Below are positions 43,425 to 52,027 of a stretch of DNA of 64,000 nt, one piece after another. The notes beneath the pieces were generated by a model that searched no databases, was not told the DNA's origin, and saw nothing but the letters and a program-made list of their open reading frames with translations. The stretch is taken from contig LM655246.1 of NCBI GenBank assembly GCA_000824825.2, positions 22,468 to 86,467 on the forward strand, given 5' to 3'. This DNA is from Mesorhizobium sp. ORS 3324 (GTDB taxonomy: Bacteria; Pseudomonadota; Alphaproteobacteria; Rhizobiales; Rhizobiaceae). The position numbers were made by a program, and so were the translations under genes. How positions within the stretch are numbered: position 1 is the first letter of the stretch; each line of letters starts with the position of its first letter.

Positions 43425-44530
43425 CGAAGGCACTCGACATCGTCGTGCTTGGTCTGTCGCTGTCCTCTTCCTGGGGCAACGGCCATGCGACTACGTTTCG
43501 GGGACTGCTGCGAGCGCTCAACAAGCTCGGCCACAGCGTCACCTTCCTCGAACGCGACGTGCCTTGGTATGCGCATCAACGCGATCTGCGCGACCCCGAT
43601 TTCTGCGACTTGCGCTACTATGATACGGTCGACGAGCTCCGTCGCAACCACAAGCACCCCCTGGAGCGGGCCGATGTGGTGGTCGTCGGCTCGTTCGTCC
43701 CTGAAGGCAGGGCGGTGATCGACGAACTCGCCTCGATTTGCACCGGCCAATTCTGTTTTTATGACATCGACACGCCGGTGACGCTGGCGAGGATTGCCAA
43801 CGATGACTGCGACTATCTCGTGCGTCGGCAGATTCCCTATTTCGACGTCTACTTCTCCTTCACGGGCGGGCCGACCCTTGATCGCCTGGAACTCGAATTC
43901 GGCGCGCGCCGGGCCGAACCGCTCTACTGTTCAGTCGACCCCGAGCGGCACCATCGGACCGCAAGCGGCATCAAATGGGATCTGGGCTATCTCGGCACCT
44001 ACAGCGCCGACCGGCAGGTGTTGCTGGAAGCGCTGCTGGTCGAGCCGGCGCGAAGGTTGCCGGATCGACGCTTCGTGGTCGCCGGTTCGCAATATCCTTC
44101 CGACATCGTGTGGCCGCCTAACGTCGAGCGGATCGAGCACCTGCCGCCCGCCAAGCATGCCGCCTTCTATAGCCGGCAGCGCTACACGCTGAACCTGACG
44201 CGCGCTTCAATGATCGAGGCCGGCTGGTCGCCCAGCGTGCGGCTATTCGAGGCCGCCGCTTGCGGCACGCCCATCATCAGCGATCGCTGGGCTGGCCTGG
44301 AAAGCTTCTTCCCGGGATCGGCGATCCGCACGGCCGTCGGCGCCGAAGATGTGACCGAAACCCTGCTTGCGCAATCGGACAGGGCAAGGCTCAGCATGGC
44401 CAGGCGGGCCCGTTCGCTGGTCCTGGCCAGGCACACCGGGACCGCCCGGGCACAAGAGTTCATTTCGGCACTGACGCAGCCAACGCGGACACGTCCGGTG
44501 CTGGATCTGAATGTCGAAAGTGCAGCGTGA
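43421..44530 (+). CDS. CgeB-like glycosyltransferase, cluster gene 7
   Basis: 369 aa, closest to the transferase at 54762. Both share SSSWGNGHAT or TSSWGNGHAT near the start, SFTGGPTLD or SYTGGPALD, DLGYLGTYSADRQ or DLSYLGTYAEDRQ, and RLFEAAACGTPIISD or a close form. Two near-duplicates in the two halves of the cluster suggest successive similar sugar additions. Confidence 0.84.
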   Translation: MTKALDIVVLGLSLSSSWGNGHATTFRGLLRALNKLGHSVTFLERDVPWYAHQRDLRDPDFCDLRYYDTVDELRRNHKHPLERADVVVVGSFVPEGRAVIDELASICTGQFCFYDIDTPVTLARIANDDCDYLVRRQIPYFDVYFSFTGGPTLDRLELEFGARRAEPLYCSVDPERHHRTASGIKWDLGYLGTYSADRQVLLEALLVEPARRLPDRRFVVAGSQYPSDIVWPPNVERIEHLPPAKHAAFYSRQRYTLNLTRASMIEAGWSPSVRLFEAAACGTPIISDRWAGLESFFPGSAIRTAVGAEDVTETLLAQSDRARLSMARRARSLVLARHTGTARAQEFISALTQPTRTRPVLDLNVESAA

Positions 44531-44553
44531 CGGGTAGACAGGAGAACATAGAC

Positions 44554-45840
44554 ATGCGGCGTTCAAGAAAGGCTCAACAGACACAGACGGTGCTTGTCGC
44601 CGGCGGTGCCGGTTTCCTCGGCTCGCATCTATGCGAGGCGCTGTTTGGTAGCGGCTATCGCGTGATCTGCGTCGACAACTTTCTCACCGGCCGAATGGAA
44701 AACATCACTTCACTTGCTGGCCAACCCCGCTTTCGGCTGATCGAACAGGATATTTGCAGTCCCCTGGAGCTCGGTGAACCAGTCCACCGCATTTTCAACC
44801 TGGCGTGCGCTGCCTCGCCGCCCCGCTACCAAGCTGACCCGGTCCACACCACGCGCACCTGCGTAATCGGAACGCTCAATCTGCTCGACCTTGCCGTTCG
44901 CGATGGTGCACGCTTCCTGCAGGCCTCGACGAGCGAAATCTATGGCGATCCCCAACAGCACCCGCAACGCGAGGATTATCTCGGCCATGTGAACTGCACC
45001 GGTCCACGCGCCTGCTACGACGAAGGCAAGCGCACTGCAGAGACGCTTTGCTTCGACTATGTGCGAGCCGACATGGCTGACATTCGTGTTGCGCGTATCT
45101 TCAACACTTATGGCCCGAGGATGGATCCTGCCGACGGCCGCATCGTCTCGAATCTGGTCATGCAGGCGCTCGAAAAGCGACCGCTGACGATATTTGGCGA
45201 CGGTCGACAGACGCGATCCTTCTGCTACGTCACCGATCTGGTCGAAGGGCTGCTGCGGCTTATGGACGTTGAGCCCAATCCGCTCAAGCCGATAAACCTT
45301 GGCAACCCCGGTGAGTTCACGATTCTCGAAGTGGCAGGTCTGGTGCAAGAACTGACCGGCACCGGCTCGACCATGAAATTCCTGCCCTTGCCACAGGATG
45401 ATCCACGCCGGCGCCGCCCCGACATTGCTCGCGCGAAGGCGCTTCTTGGCTGGTCACCCAAGGTGCCTCTCAGGCAAGGCCTGCTGCAGACCGTCGTCTA
45501 CTTCGCCGATCTTGACGATAAGGCGATGGCGCCGCCGCTCATGGCGAGCGCCAAAGCGGGCGCCAGCAGATCAACAAGCTCCAGCGACGTGGGTCCGGCC
45601 AGCGTTCTTTTCACCCAGGCGGAACATCCGAGCGAAGTTCTGGTTGGAATTGACAAACAGTTGGGAGAACAAAGCCGTGCAGCCGAAGCGATCAGCCAAA
45701 GACATCGAGCAGATGGCGGCCGCAGAAACCGCCGCGTTCCTGCGACGAGCCTCCATCACATATCTCGAATGTTGCGTGAGCCTGATGATGACGCATCTCC
45801 AACGCGAAGAGGTCGTCACCATCCTGGAACAGGAAGCTGA
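44554..45840 (+). CDS. UDP-glucuronate decarboxylase-like SDR with run-on C-terminus, cluster gene 8
   Basis: 428 aa. The first ~325 residues form an SDR close to UDP-xylose synthase: AGGAGFLGSHLCEAL, ASTSEIYGDPQQHP, catalytic CYDEGKRTAE, and RIFNTYGPRMDPADGRIVSN. The remaining ~105 residues are Ser/Arg/Asp-rich and unlike the family. They are encoded over an EcfG promoter (45621) and out of frame with the small gene at 45677, so the original stop may have been lost. AGGAG precedes ATG 44554. Confidence 0.82.
   Translation: MRRSRKAQQTQTVLVAGGAGFLGSHLCEALFGSGYRVICVDNFLTGRMENITSLAGQPRFRLIEQDICSPLELGEPVHRIFNLACAASPPRYQADPVHTTRTCVIGTLNLLDLAVRDGARFLQASTSEIYGDPQQHPQREDYLGHVNCTGPRACYDEGKRTAETLCFDYVRADMADIRVARIFNTYGPRMDPADGRIVSNLVMQALEKRPLTIFGDGRQTRSFCYVTDLVEGLLRLMDVEPNPLKPINLGNPGEFTILEVAGLVQELTGTGSTMKFLPLPQDDPRRRRPDIARAKALLGWSPKVPLRQGLLQTVVYFADLDDKAMAPPLMASAKAGASRSTSSSDVGPASVLFTQAEHPSEVLVGIDKQLGEQSRAAEAISQRHRADGGRRNRRVPATSLHHISRMLREPDDDASPTRRGRHHPGTGS
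45621..45645 (+). promoter_or_regulatory. EcfG-type promoter inside the SDR tail
   Basis: Exact GGAAC-N17-GTT, 31 bases before the GTG at 45677. Confidence 0.65.
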
Positions 45841-45862
45841 CATGTTGCGCAGGCTGGACTGA
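45677..45862 (+). CDS. Small helical protein overlapping the SDR tail
   Basis: 61 aa from GTG 45677 (GGGAG upstream). Helical: KDIEQMAAAETAAFLRRASI, then LECCVSLMMTHLQREEVVTI and an acidic end. The dense heptad-like pattern and own promoter favour this frame over the SDR tail it overlaps for 164 bases. Function unknown. Confidence 0.62.
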   Translation: MQPKRSAKDIEQMAAAETAAFLRRASITYLECCVSLMMTHLQREEVVTILEQEADMLRRLD

Positions 45863-45925
45863 CACCAGGAGGTCGCGATTGCCCGACCATTCTTTTGCGC
45901 AAGTTACAAGAGAAAGAAAACCAAT

Positions 45926-46084
45926 ATGGGCCTCAGTACAATCCTCATCATCATTTTGATCCTGCTGCTGATCGGCGCGATTCCGGCCTGGCCGTATTCG
46001 ACAGGCTGGGGCTATGGGCCTTCGGGCCTCGTCGGCGTCCTACTGATCGTCCTGGTGATCCTGGCGGTCATGGGCAGGATCTGA
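45926..46084 (+). CDS. DUF3309 family small membrane protein
   Basis: 52 aa, below usual calling length. Two hydrophobic helices (STILIIILILLLIGAIPAWP and LVGVLLIVLVILAVMGRI) flank the family signature WPYSTGWGYGPSG. DUF3309 proteins are common tiny membrane proteins of unknown function in alpha- and betaproteobacteria. The ribosome site is weak (AGAAAGAAAACC). Confidence 0.8.
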   Translation: MGLSTILIIILILLLIGAIPAWPYSTGWGYGPSGLVGVLLIVLVILAVMGRI

Positions 46085-46182
46085 GACGAGAATGATCTCG
46101 GCCGCATACCTGGTCGGATGACTCTGACAAAAAAGAACGCCTTGTTTTGTTCGGCGCTCCTCCATGCAGCATCAGTACTGCG

Positions 46183-47130
46183 TCAATTTCGGAAGGACCT
46201 TGCACCGCTGCCGATCTTCTTCACGGCGCGTGATCCGCTTCCAATCCAAAGGGCTGCCAAGATCAAGGCGGCTGTCAAATAGAACGCGGTGGCGCCCACC
46301 CACATGATCAAGCCGCCAAGCTGCTGGTCTTCCAGCGCTGTCAGGTTCCATTGCGCCGCGGACGGGTTTGCTGCCACGAAGATCTCATTTTTTGACAGAG
46401 CCAAAATGGCGCCGAGGAGCGCGCAATGCATGGAGGTGAAGAACAGGTAAAACACCGACGCGCCATACCCCCTTCGGCGCGCTGCGCCATTGAGCAAAGC
46501 CCACCAGAAGAGCAGAGCACTTGCCAGGAAGCTGACATGCTGCAGCCAGTGTAATGGTTCGCATGCCAAGGCAGCGTGAAACAGAACGGGCATGTGCCAC
46601 GACCAGATGGCGAGGCCGTGCAGGATCGTTGCCGAAATCGGCTCGTTGAGGCCTCGCCATGCGACACGCGCGAATGGCTGTCGAACCGCGCCGGCAATAT
46701 AGCGCCGCAAGACGGCTGGAAACGCCCACAACATGGCGCCAAGTGGTCGCGAGAGGACAAACAGCGGGGCCGCGGCGACCATCAGCACCTCATGTTCGAT
46801 CATGTGTGCCGTGAAGAGCCGGTCGCCCAATTCATGCAGCGGTGACAAGAGGGCCGCGACAAGCAGTCCACACCCGGCCGCGAAGCAGCCCGCTTGCCAC
46901 CAAGCAACGCCGTGCCCGACCCCTGCCTGCCGCCAAAGCCGCGCCACGCCGCCAGTATAGAGGAGCAATAAAAGGCCGAGCGGGATGAGGATCACGCCGG
47001 AAAAGGACCAACCGCCAGATTCTTGATCGGCTCCATGCGCCAGTGCGGCAGCCGGCGCCAGTACCATGCCCAAGCCCGAAACAAGAAAGCCGCGCAACAG
47101 CGTCTCGCGAGTGGAGAGGACGGCCCGCAT
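46183..47130 (-). CDS. ctaG: Cytochrome c oxidase assembly factor CtaG (caa3_CtaG family)
   Basis: 315 aa polytopic membrane protein with signal-like start and about seven helices. Landmarks: AHMIEHEVLMVAAAPLFVL, WSWHMPVLFHAAL and FFTSMHCALLGAILALS. This type of CtaG is needed for CuB/heme assembly of caa3 oxidases. Start 47130 overlaps the coxC stop by one base (TGATG). Last gene of the second oxidase operon. Confidence 0.88.
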   Translation of the reverse strand: MRAVLSTRETLLRGFLVSGLGMVLAPAAALAHGADQESGGWSFSGVILIPLGLLLLLYTGGVARLWRQAGVGHGVAWWQAGCFAAGCGLLVAALLSPLHELGDRLFTAHMIEHEVLMVAAAPLFVLSRPLGAMLWAFPAVLRRYIAGAVRQPFARVAWRGLNEPISATILHGLAIWSWHMPVLFHAALACEPLHWLQHVSFLASALLFWWALLNGAARRRGYGASVFYLFFTSMHCALLGAILALSKNEIFVAANPSAAQWNLTALEDQQLGGLIMWVGATAFYLTAALILAALWIGSGSRAVKKIGSGARSFRN

Positions 47131-47726
47131 CAGAGCCTCGGCAGCCAATAGAGCAGCGCGTAAAGCGGCAACCACGACAGCACGACGAAATACCAGTAAA
47201 AGGCATTGTCCTCGGCATCGCTGAAGCGTTTACCCGTCCCATGTCGCGTAAACATCAGCACCGTCAGCACGAGCGTGTCTGCGACGTCGGTCAAGACGTG
47301 CACGCCATGCAGGCCGAGCAGAAGCCAGACAAAGGAGCCATACGCATTGTCGCTCCAGCGTACCGGCAAGACCGAAAATTCCATGATGCGCAACACCACA
47401 AGCACCAGGCCGACCGAGCTCATGGCCAGCAGCAGCACACGAACCGAGCGCAAATTCTCTCGCATCGCTGCTCGCTTTATCAGGAAATTTGGTATCGTGC
47501 TGGCGACCAGGACGATCGTAAAGACCGCGGACCAGACCAGGTTCAAAGGAACCGCGTCCTTTGCCCAATGGCTGTTGGTGACGGCCAGGTAGAGATAGCC
47601 GCCGATGCCAAGGGCAAAGCCAGTTCCTTCCAGCAGACAGAACGAGAAAGTGCCCCACCAGGGTGTGACGCGCGAGCCGAAGGCATAGGTCGGCAAACCG
47701 GAGACATCGATGACGCTGCGGGCCAT
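47130..47726 (-). CDS. coxC: Cytochrome c oxidase subunit III
   Basis: 198 aa with five helices. WWGTFSFCLLEGTGFALGIGGY and LHGVHVLTDVADTLVL fit the short form of subunit III, including the conserved glutamate after LL. It stabilises the proton-pumping subunit I. Starts immediately after the coxA stop. Confidence 0.9.
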   Translation of the reverse strand: MARSVIDVSGLPTYAFGSRVTPWWGTFSFCLLEGTGFALGIGGYLYLAVTNSHWAKDAVPLNLVWSAVFTIVLVASTIPNFLIKRAAMRENLRSVRVLLLAMSSVGLVLVVLRIMEFSVLPVRWSDNAYGSFVWLLLGLHGVHVLTDVADTLVLTVLMFTRHGTGKRFSDAEDNAFYWYFVVLSWLPLYALLYWLPRL

Positions 47727-49640
47727 CTAGGCGTTCTCCTCACTGGTTTTCGGCCAGAACCAGGCGACGAGCGCAAGGGCGACGACGGGCGACCCCCAGG
47801 TAATCGCCCACGGTGTGTAGATCGAACCGATGAAGGCGGCGGCGGTGGCCAATGCCGCCACAAAGGGCCAGATCGATGGCGCCGGCGATTCCTCGCGAAT
47901 GTCAGGCCGCGCTTCGGTGATGCTCGTCACGACCAGTTCGCGCTCATCGACCTTGAGGCCGCTGACCACCGGCTGGTCGTCATCCCGGCTCCACAGCGGC
48001 GAGCCGCTGGTGAGGCAGGGAATACGGTCGAAGTTCTGCGGCTGGGGCGGCGAGGTGGTCGCCCATTCGAGGGTATCGGCATCCCACGGATTGTCGCCGG
48101 CGAGAGCACCTTTGCGGGCGCTGACAAGCAAGTTGTAGGCCATGAGCAAGAAGCTTGCAAAAAAGAGCAGCGCACCGGCGCTGGCGAGCAGGTTAAGGCC
48201 GCCCCACCCAATCTCGGCGGGGTAGGTATAGACCCTGCGCGGCATGCCAAGCAGGCCGAGCATGTGCATGGGAAAGAAGGCGATGTTGAAGCCGATGAAG
48301 GCGAGAGCGAACTGCCATTTGCCGAGCCGCTCGTCCATCAGCCGACCCGTCAGCTTGGGGAACCAGTAATAGACTGCCCCGACAAGCGGAAACAGAGTGC
48401 CGCCTATCAGCACATAGTGGAAATGGGCAACGACAAAATAGGTGTCATGCACCTGCGTATCGATGGGCACGGACGCCAGCATGACACCCGAAAGCCCGCC
48501 GGTAACAAAGATGAAGAAGAAGCCGAGCACGAAGATCAGCGGCGTCTTGAGCACCGGCTTGCCGTCCCACAGCGTAGCAATCCAGCAGAATATCTGCACG
48601 CCATTGGGAATGGCGATCGCCATGCTGGAGGCGGTGAAGAATGCAGCGCCCACCTGCGGCAGACCCGTCACGAACATGTGGTGGACCCAAAGGCCGAAGG
48701 ACAGGAAGCCGATTGCGATCAGCGACAGCACCATCGGTAGATAGCCAAACACTGGGCGGCGCGAAAATGTGGCGACGATCGCCGAGACGAAGGCGGTTCC
48801 GGGCAGAAAGATAATGTAGACTTCGGGATGGCCGAAGAACCAGAAAAGGTGCTGCCAAAGCAGCGGATCGCCGCCCGCGTCCGCATTGAAAAACTGAGTG
48901 GTCACCAGCCGATCCATGATTAGCATCGATGAGGCGAGCATGACTGCCGGCATGGCGAAGATGATGATGAAGGAATGGACCAACATCGTCCAGACGAACA
49001 GTGGAATGCGGTCGAGCGTCATGCCCGGCGCGCGCTGCTTCAGGACCGTGACGACGATCTCCACCGATACCGCGAGGGCGGCAACCTCCGTGAACGTGAT
49101 CATCTGGGCCCAATAGTCGGGCCCCTTACCTGGAGTGAAATCCAAGTTTGCGAGCGGCACATAGGAGAACCAACCCACGTCCGGGCGAATGCTGAACGCG
49201 AAACCGCCCCATAACATCAGGCCGCCGAACAGATAAACATAATAGGAGAAAGCGTTGAGGCGCGGAAAGGCGATGTTGCGCGTGCCGACCATGAGCGGCA
49301 CCAGGTAGATGGCAAAGGCCTCGCCGACCGGTACCCCAAACAGGAACATCATCGTCGTGCCGTGCATGGTGAAAAGCTGGTTGTAGAGTTCGGCGCCGAC
49401 CAGGTGATTGTCAGGGCGCGCAAGCTGCAGGCGCATGATGAGCGCCAGGACGCCGCCGGCCAGCAGGAAGGCGAAGGAGGTCACGGCATAGCGGATCCCG
49501 ATCACCTTATGGTCGACGGTCGATAGAAAGCCGATCAGGCCGCCATTGGTGCCCCAGGTCTTTCTCAGTCGTGCGCGCAGTTCTTCATCGCCAAGATCGC
49601 TGTCGCGCGTCGCATGAGGCTCTTCGCTGGCAAGGCTCAT
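47727..49640 (-). CDS. coxA: Cytochrome c oxidase subunit I (second copy)
   Basis: 637 aa heme-copper subunit I, 12 or more helices. Heme ligand in LFTMHGTTMMFLF; CuB and cross-linked tyrosine region WQHLFWFFGHPEVYIIFLPG; K-channel and heme a3 region VVAHFHYVLIGG. The cytoplasmic C-terminal extension of about 110 residues is usual for caa3/ctaD forms. ATGA overlap with coxB. Confidence 0.93.
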   Translation of the reverse strand: MSLASEEPHATRDSDLGDEELRARLRKTWGTNGGLIGFLSTVDHKVIGIRYAVTSFAFLLAGGVLALIMRLQLARPDNHLVGAELYNQLFTMHGTTMMFLFGVPVGEAFAIYLVPLMVGTRNIAFPRLNAFSYYVYLFGGLMLWGGFAFSIRPDVGWFSYVPLANLDFTPGKGPDYWAQMITFTEVAALAVSVEIVVTVLKQRAPGMTLDRIPLFVWTMLVHSFIIIFAMPAVMLASSMLIMDRLVTTQFFNADAGGDPLLWQHLFWFFGHPEVYIIFLPGTAFVSAIVATFSRRPVFGYLPMVLSLIAIGFLSFGLWVHHMFVTGLPQVGAAFFTASSMAIAIPNGVQIFCWIATLWDGKPVLKTPLIFVLGFFFIFVTGGLSGVMLASVPIDTQVHDTYFVVAHFHYVLIGGTLFPLVGAVYYWFPKLTGRLMDERLGKWQFALAFIGFNIAFFPMHMLGLLGMPRRVYTYPAEIGWGGLNLLASAGALLFFASFLLMAYNLLVSARKGALAGDNPWDADTLEWATTSPPQPQNFDRIPCLTSGSPLWSRDDDQPVVSGLKVDERELVVTSITEARPDIREESPAPSIWPFVAALATAAAFIGSIYTPWAITWGSPVVALALVAWFWPKTSEENA

Positions 49641-50440
49641 TGCGCGTTCTCCAACAAAGCCAAGGTAAAGACGCCTTGCCTCCCAAGATGAGCCGTCGGC
49701 TTCACTGGCGCGGCTTGACCGGCGCGCCAGCGTTCGAATTCACGCGGCTCCAGCGCCACCACGAAGATCGCCATGTGAGCATGCTGCTGGCCACAGAATT
49801 CGGCACATTGACCGCGATACACGCCGGGTTTGCTCGCTTGGATACGCAGCTCGTTGCTTTTGCCGGGAATGAGATCAAGCTTGCCGGCGAGGCTTGGTAT
49901 CCAGAACGAATGGATAACATCGGCCGTGGTGAGCTTGATGTCGACCGGGCTGCCGGCCGGAATGCGGATTTCATTGGCCGTCTCGAAGCCGCCGTCTCCT
50001 TCGTAGCGGACCTGCCACCACCACTGGTGTCCTATGACCGAGATTGTCAGTGCGGCGCCGGCACCGCTCCCGAAAATCGCCTTTTGTGCGCCGAAGCTCA
50101 GGACGGCCAAGCCCGATAGAATGATGGTGCTCGATGCCAGCATCACGCAAAAGGCAATAAGCATCGGCCGTTTGACGGCTGCACGCGGCTGTGCAGGTTC
50201 GCCGCGACGGTTCCTGCGGTGCGCCAGCGCGAAAATCAGGCCAGCCATGGTGAGGAACCATACGAGGGCGAGCACTGCCGTAAAAGTCCAAAACAGAACA
50301 GCCAGCGTGTGGGCCTGCTCGCCACGGGGATCGAGGGCCGACTGAACGCCGGCACAGCCCGAGAGGGCAGCGGAGCCGACAGCTATACTTATAGGACCGG
50401 CTGATAGCGTCCTGGCCCTTTCGGCGGCGTGCGAAAGCAA
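49637..50440 (-). CDS. coxB: Cytochrome c oxidase subunit II lacking the cytochrome c domain (second copy)
   Basis: About 267 aa. Lipobox SAALSGC, two helices, then a CuA domain with DVIHSFWIPS and CAEFCGQQHAHM. It stops soon after AHLGRQGVF, exactly where caa3 CoxB proteins enter their heme domain, so that domain is missing. The missing part resembles the separate gene at 52027. The start is uncertain: no in-frame ATG lies before the lipobox closer than 50704, and that extension is antisense to a convincing 38-aa gene. I use TTG 50440, which lacks a good ribosome site. Confidence 0.82.
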   Translation of the reverse strand: MLSHAAERARTLSAGPISIAVGSAALSGCAGVQSALDPRGEQAHTLAVLFWTFTAVLALVWFLTMAGLIFALAHRRNRRGEPAQPRAAVKRPMLIAFCVMLASSTIILSGLAVLSFGAQKAIFGSGAGAALTISVIGHQWWWQVRYEGDGGFETANEIRIPAGSPVDIKLTTADVIHSFWIPSLAGKLDLIPGKSNELRIQASKPGVYRGQCAEFCGQQHAHMAIFVVALEPREFERWRAGQAAPVKPTAHLGRQGVFTLALLENAQ

Positions 50441-50456
50441 ATGGAGCAGGGCATGC

Positions 50457-50482
50457 GGAACTGTGTGATGTCGTTCGATGTT
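50457..50482 (+). promoter_or_regulatory. Candidate EcfG promoter for the 38-aa membrane protein
   Basis: GGAAC-N18-GTT, 33 bases before the ATG at 50516. Confidence 0.45.
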
Positions 50483-50515
50483 GTTGTGTTCATCGGGTGC
50501 CAAGGAGGCAAAGCG

Positions 50516-50632
50516 ATGAGTCTCAGACGCGACACCAGGATCTTGCGCGAGCCAGGGTTCTACGTCGCGACGCTTCTCACCTTCCTTCTTGTTGGCGGCG
50601 TTCTTTTGTTTTGCGGCATCTACGCGCCCTGA
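50516..50632 (+). CDS. 38-aa single-helix membrane protein between the oxidase and cytochrome genes
   Basis: Far below normal calling length. Basic start MSLRRDTRILREPGF, then one helix (YVATLLTFLLVGGVLLFCGI) and YAP. A strong AAGGAGG site lies eight bases before the ATG. It is the only plus-strand gene here and may be a small oxidase-associated subunit; that role is inference. Confidence 0.65.
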   Translation: MSLRRDTRILREPGFYVATLLTFLLVGGVLLFCGIYAP

Positions 50633-50769
50633 ATGCCAGGGAGGATGTCCGGGGCAGTCACCAGCCTCGAAATTCTGCATCTTGTGAACCGACCAGAATT
50701 TCATTCAGCGTGATTCACCCTCAGCAGGATGCTCGAGTGCCCGCTTGCGCGGGCAATGTGCGCTGTTTG

Positions 50770-50794
50770 AACTGGCACGAAAGGATAAGGTTCC
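50770..50794 (-). promoter_or_regulatory. EcfG-type promoter for the second oxidase operon
   Basis: Minus-strand exact GGAAC-N17-GTT. It reads toward coxB; the leader would be about 60 bases if coxB started at 50704 or about 320 if it started at 50440. Confidence 0.6.
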
Positions 50795-50869
50795 TTGACC
50801 TGATCTCGGCCCTGCCCGTCCAGCATCGCCCTCGCCACGTTGGTAGAGTTCCAAAAAGGCGCTTCGTGA

Positions 50870-52027
50870 TCATTGAGGGCTTTCGGATCGACTGGAGAAA
50901 TAGGCCGATACCGCTCGAATATCGTCGTCCGTGAGGCGTTGCGCGGCCGTCGCCATGATGCGCCAGTATCGGGTCCCGCCTCTGCCCTCGGACCGGAACA
51001 GCTTCAGTTGTTCCTCGAGATAGGCGGCATGCTGACCGTCAAGACGCGGGTAGATCGGATTTCGGCCGGGACCATTATGGCAGCTGGAACAGGCAGGCAC
51101 GTTCCTTTGCGGAATTCCGGCCTGCGCGATTTGCTGTCCATTTTTTATGGTCGTGGCCGCAATTTGATCGCGGTCCACAGAGGTCGGCGGTTGTGCCGCG
51201 AAATGCTTGGCGAGCGCTGCCATTGCTGCGGGGTCGATGCCGGTAACCGGCAGAGCCATGAAGCCGCTCGTGCGATCACCGCTGGCAAAAGCTTGAAGGC
51301 TGGCGAAAAGGTAATCTTGTTTCTGTCCGGCGAGCGCAGGCACCAGATCGCCCCTGCCCCGGCCGTCGCTGCCGTGGCAGCGCGTGCACTCGGCGAGTTC
51401 AGCTGGCGCGGCAGGTTCCCGGTCGGCGCCAGTTGACTCGCCGGAAAGTGCCCGAAATCCGTTCGCATCGAGTTTGGGAAGCTCCCGCAGGAAGGCGACC
51501 ATTGCCCAAACCTCGTCATCGCGGTCGCGGGCCGGCCAGGCAGGCATGCCCGTGAACCGTATCCCATGCTTGATGATGCGAAAGAGCTGGGCATCGGTCC
51601 AATCTGCGACTGTAAGCCTAAGATCCGGCGGTTGGGGAAGCATGCGCAGCACCGCCGGTGAGCGGAGCTCGCCAGGCGCGCCATGGCAGATCGCGCAGCC
51701 ACGCGCAAAATGTCCGGCTGCCGCCGCCAACCCCCGCCTGTCGAGCGTTTTCGGTGCATTTACGGTCAAAGCATAGGTGCGCACTGCCGAGCGCATGGCC
51801 AGATCCAGAAACAAAGACGTTACCTTCCAATGGCCGGTGCTGGCGCCGACATTGAAGAAGCCGATCCAGGCTCCAAGCAGTATTACGACAGGCAAACATA
51901 TGGTGCCGATGAGAACATGTTTCAGCCGCACCTTTATCGGCTGGTTCGCTACCCTTTCTGCCCCATCTTTTTTGCCGGAAGCAGCACTGGACGAGTTTGC
52001 CCGAGGATGGCTTTGGTGAGCGGGCAT
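50870..52027 (-). CDS. Membrane-anchored triheme cytochrome c
   Basis: 385 aa. Helix at about residues 38-60 (LIGTICLPVVILLGAWIGFF), then three c-type domains with heme motifs CAICH, CTRCH and CSSCH. The arrangement resembles the multi-domain cytochrome c4/alcohol-dehydrogenase-type cytochromes that feed oxidases. It shares a stop/start overlap of one base (TAATG) with the upstream cytochrome gene, so the two are one operon. Likely electron donor or shuttle for the neighbouring oxidase. Confidence 0.87.
   Translation of the reverse strand: MPAHQSHPRANSSSAASGKKDGAERVANQPIKVRLKHVLIGTICLPVVILLGAWIGFFNVGASTGHWKVTSLFLDLAMRSAVRTYALTVNAPKTLDRRGLAAAAGHFARGCAICHGAPGELRSPAVLRMLPQPPDLRLTVADWTDAQLFRIIKHGIRFTGMPAWPARDRDDEVWAMVAFLRELPKLDANGFRALSGESTGADREPAAPAELAECTRCHGSDGRGRGDLVPALAGQKQDYLFASLQAFASGDRTSGFMALPVTGIDPAAMAALAKHFAAQPPTSVDRDQIAATTIKNGQQIAQAGIPQRNVPACSSCHNGPGRNPIYPRLDGQHAAYLEEQLKLFRSEGRGGTRYWRIMATAAQRLTDDDIRAVSAYFSSRSESPQ

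Noticed and set aside
47043..48740. A 565-codon plus-strand open frame antisense to coxC and coxA
   Set aside because: High G+C with strong third-position bias keeps antisense frames open; the minus strand encodes clear oxidase subunits with all metal ligands, and the antisense product has no recognisable fold.
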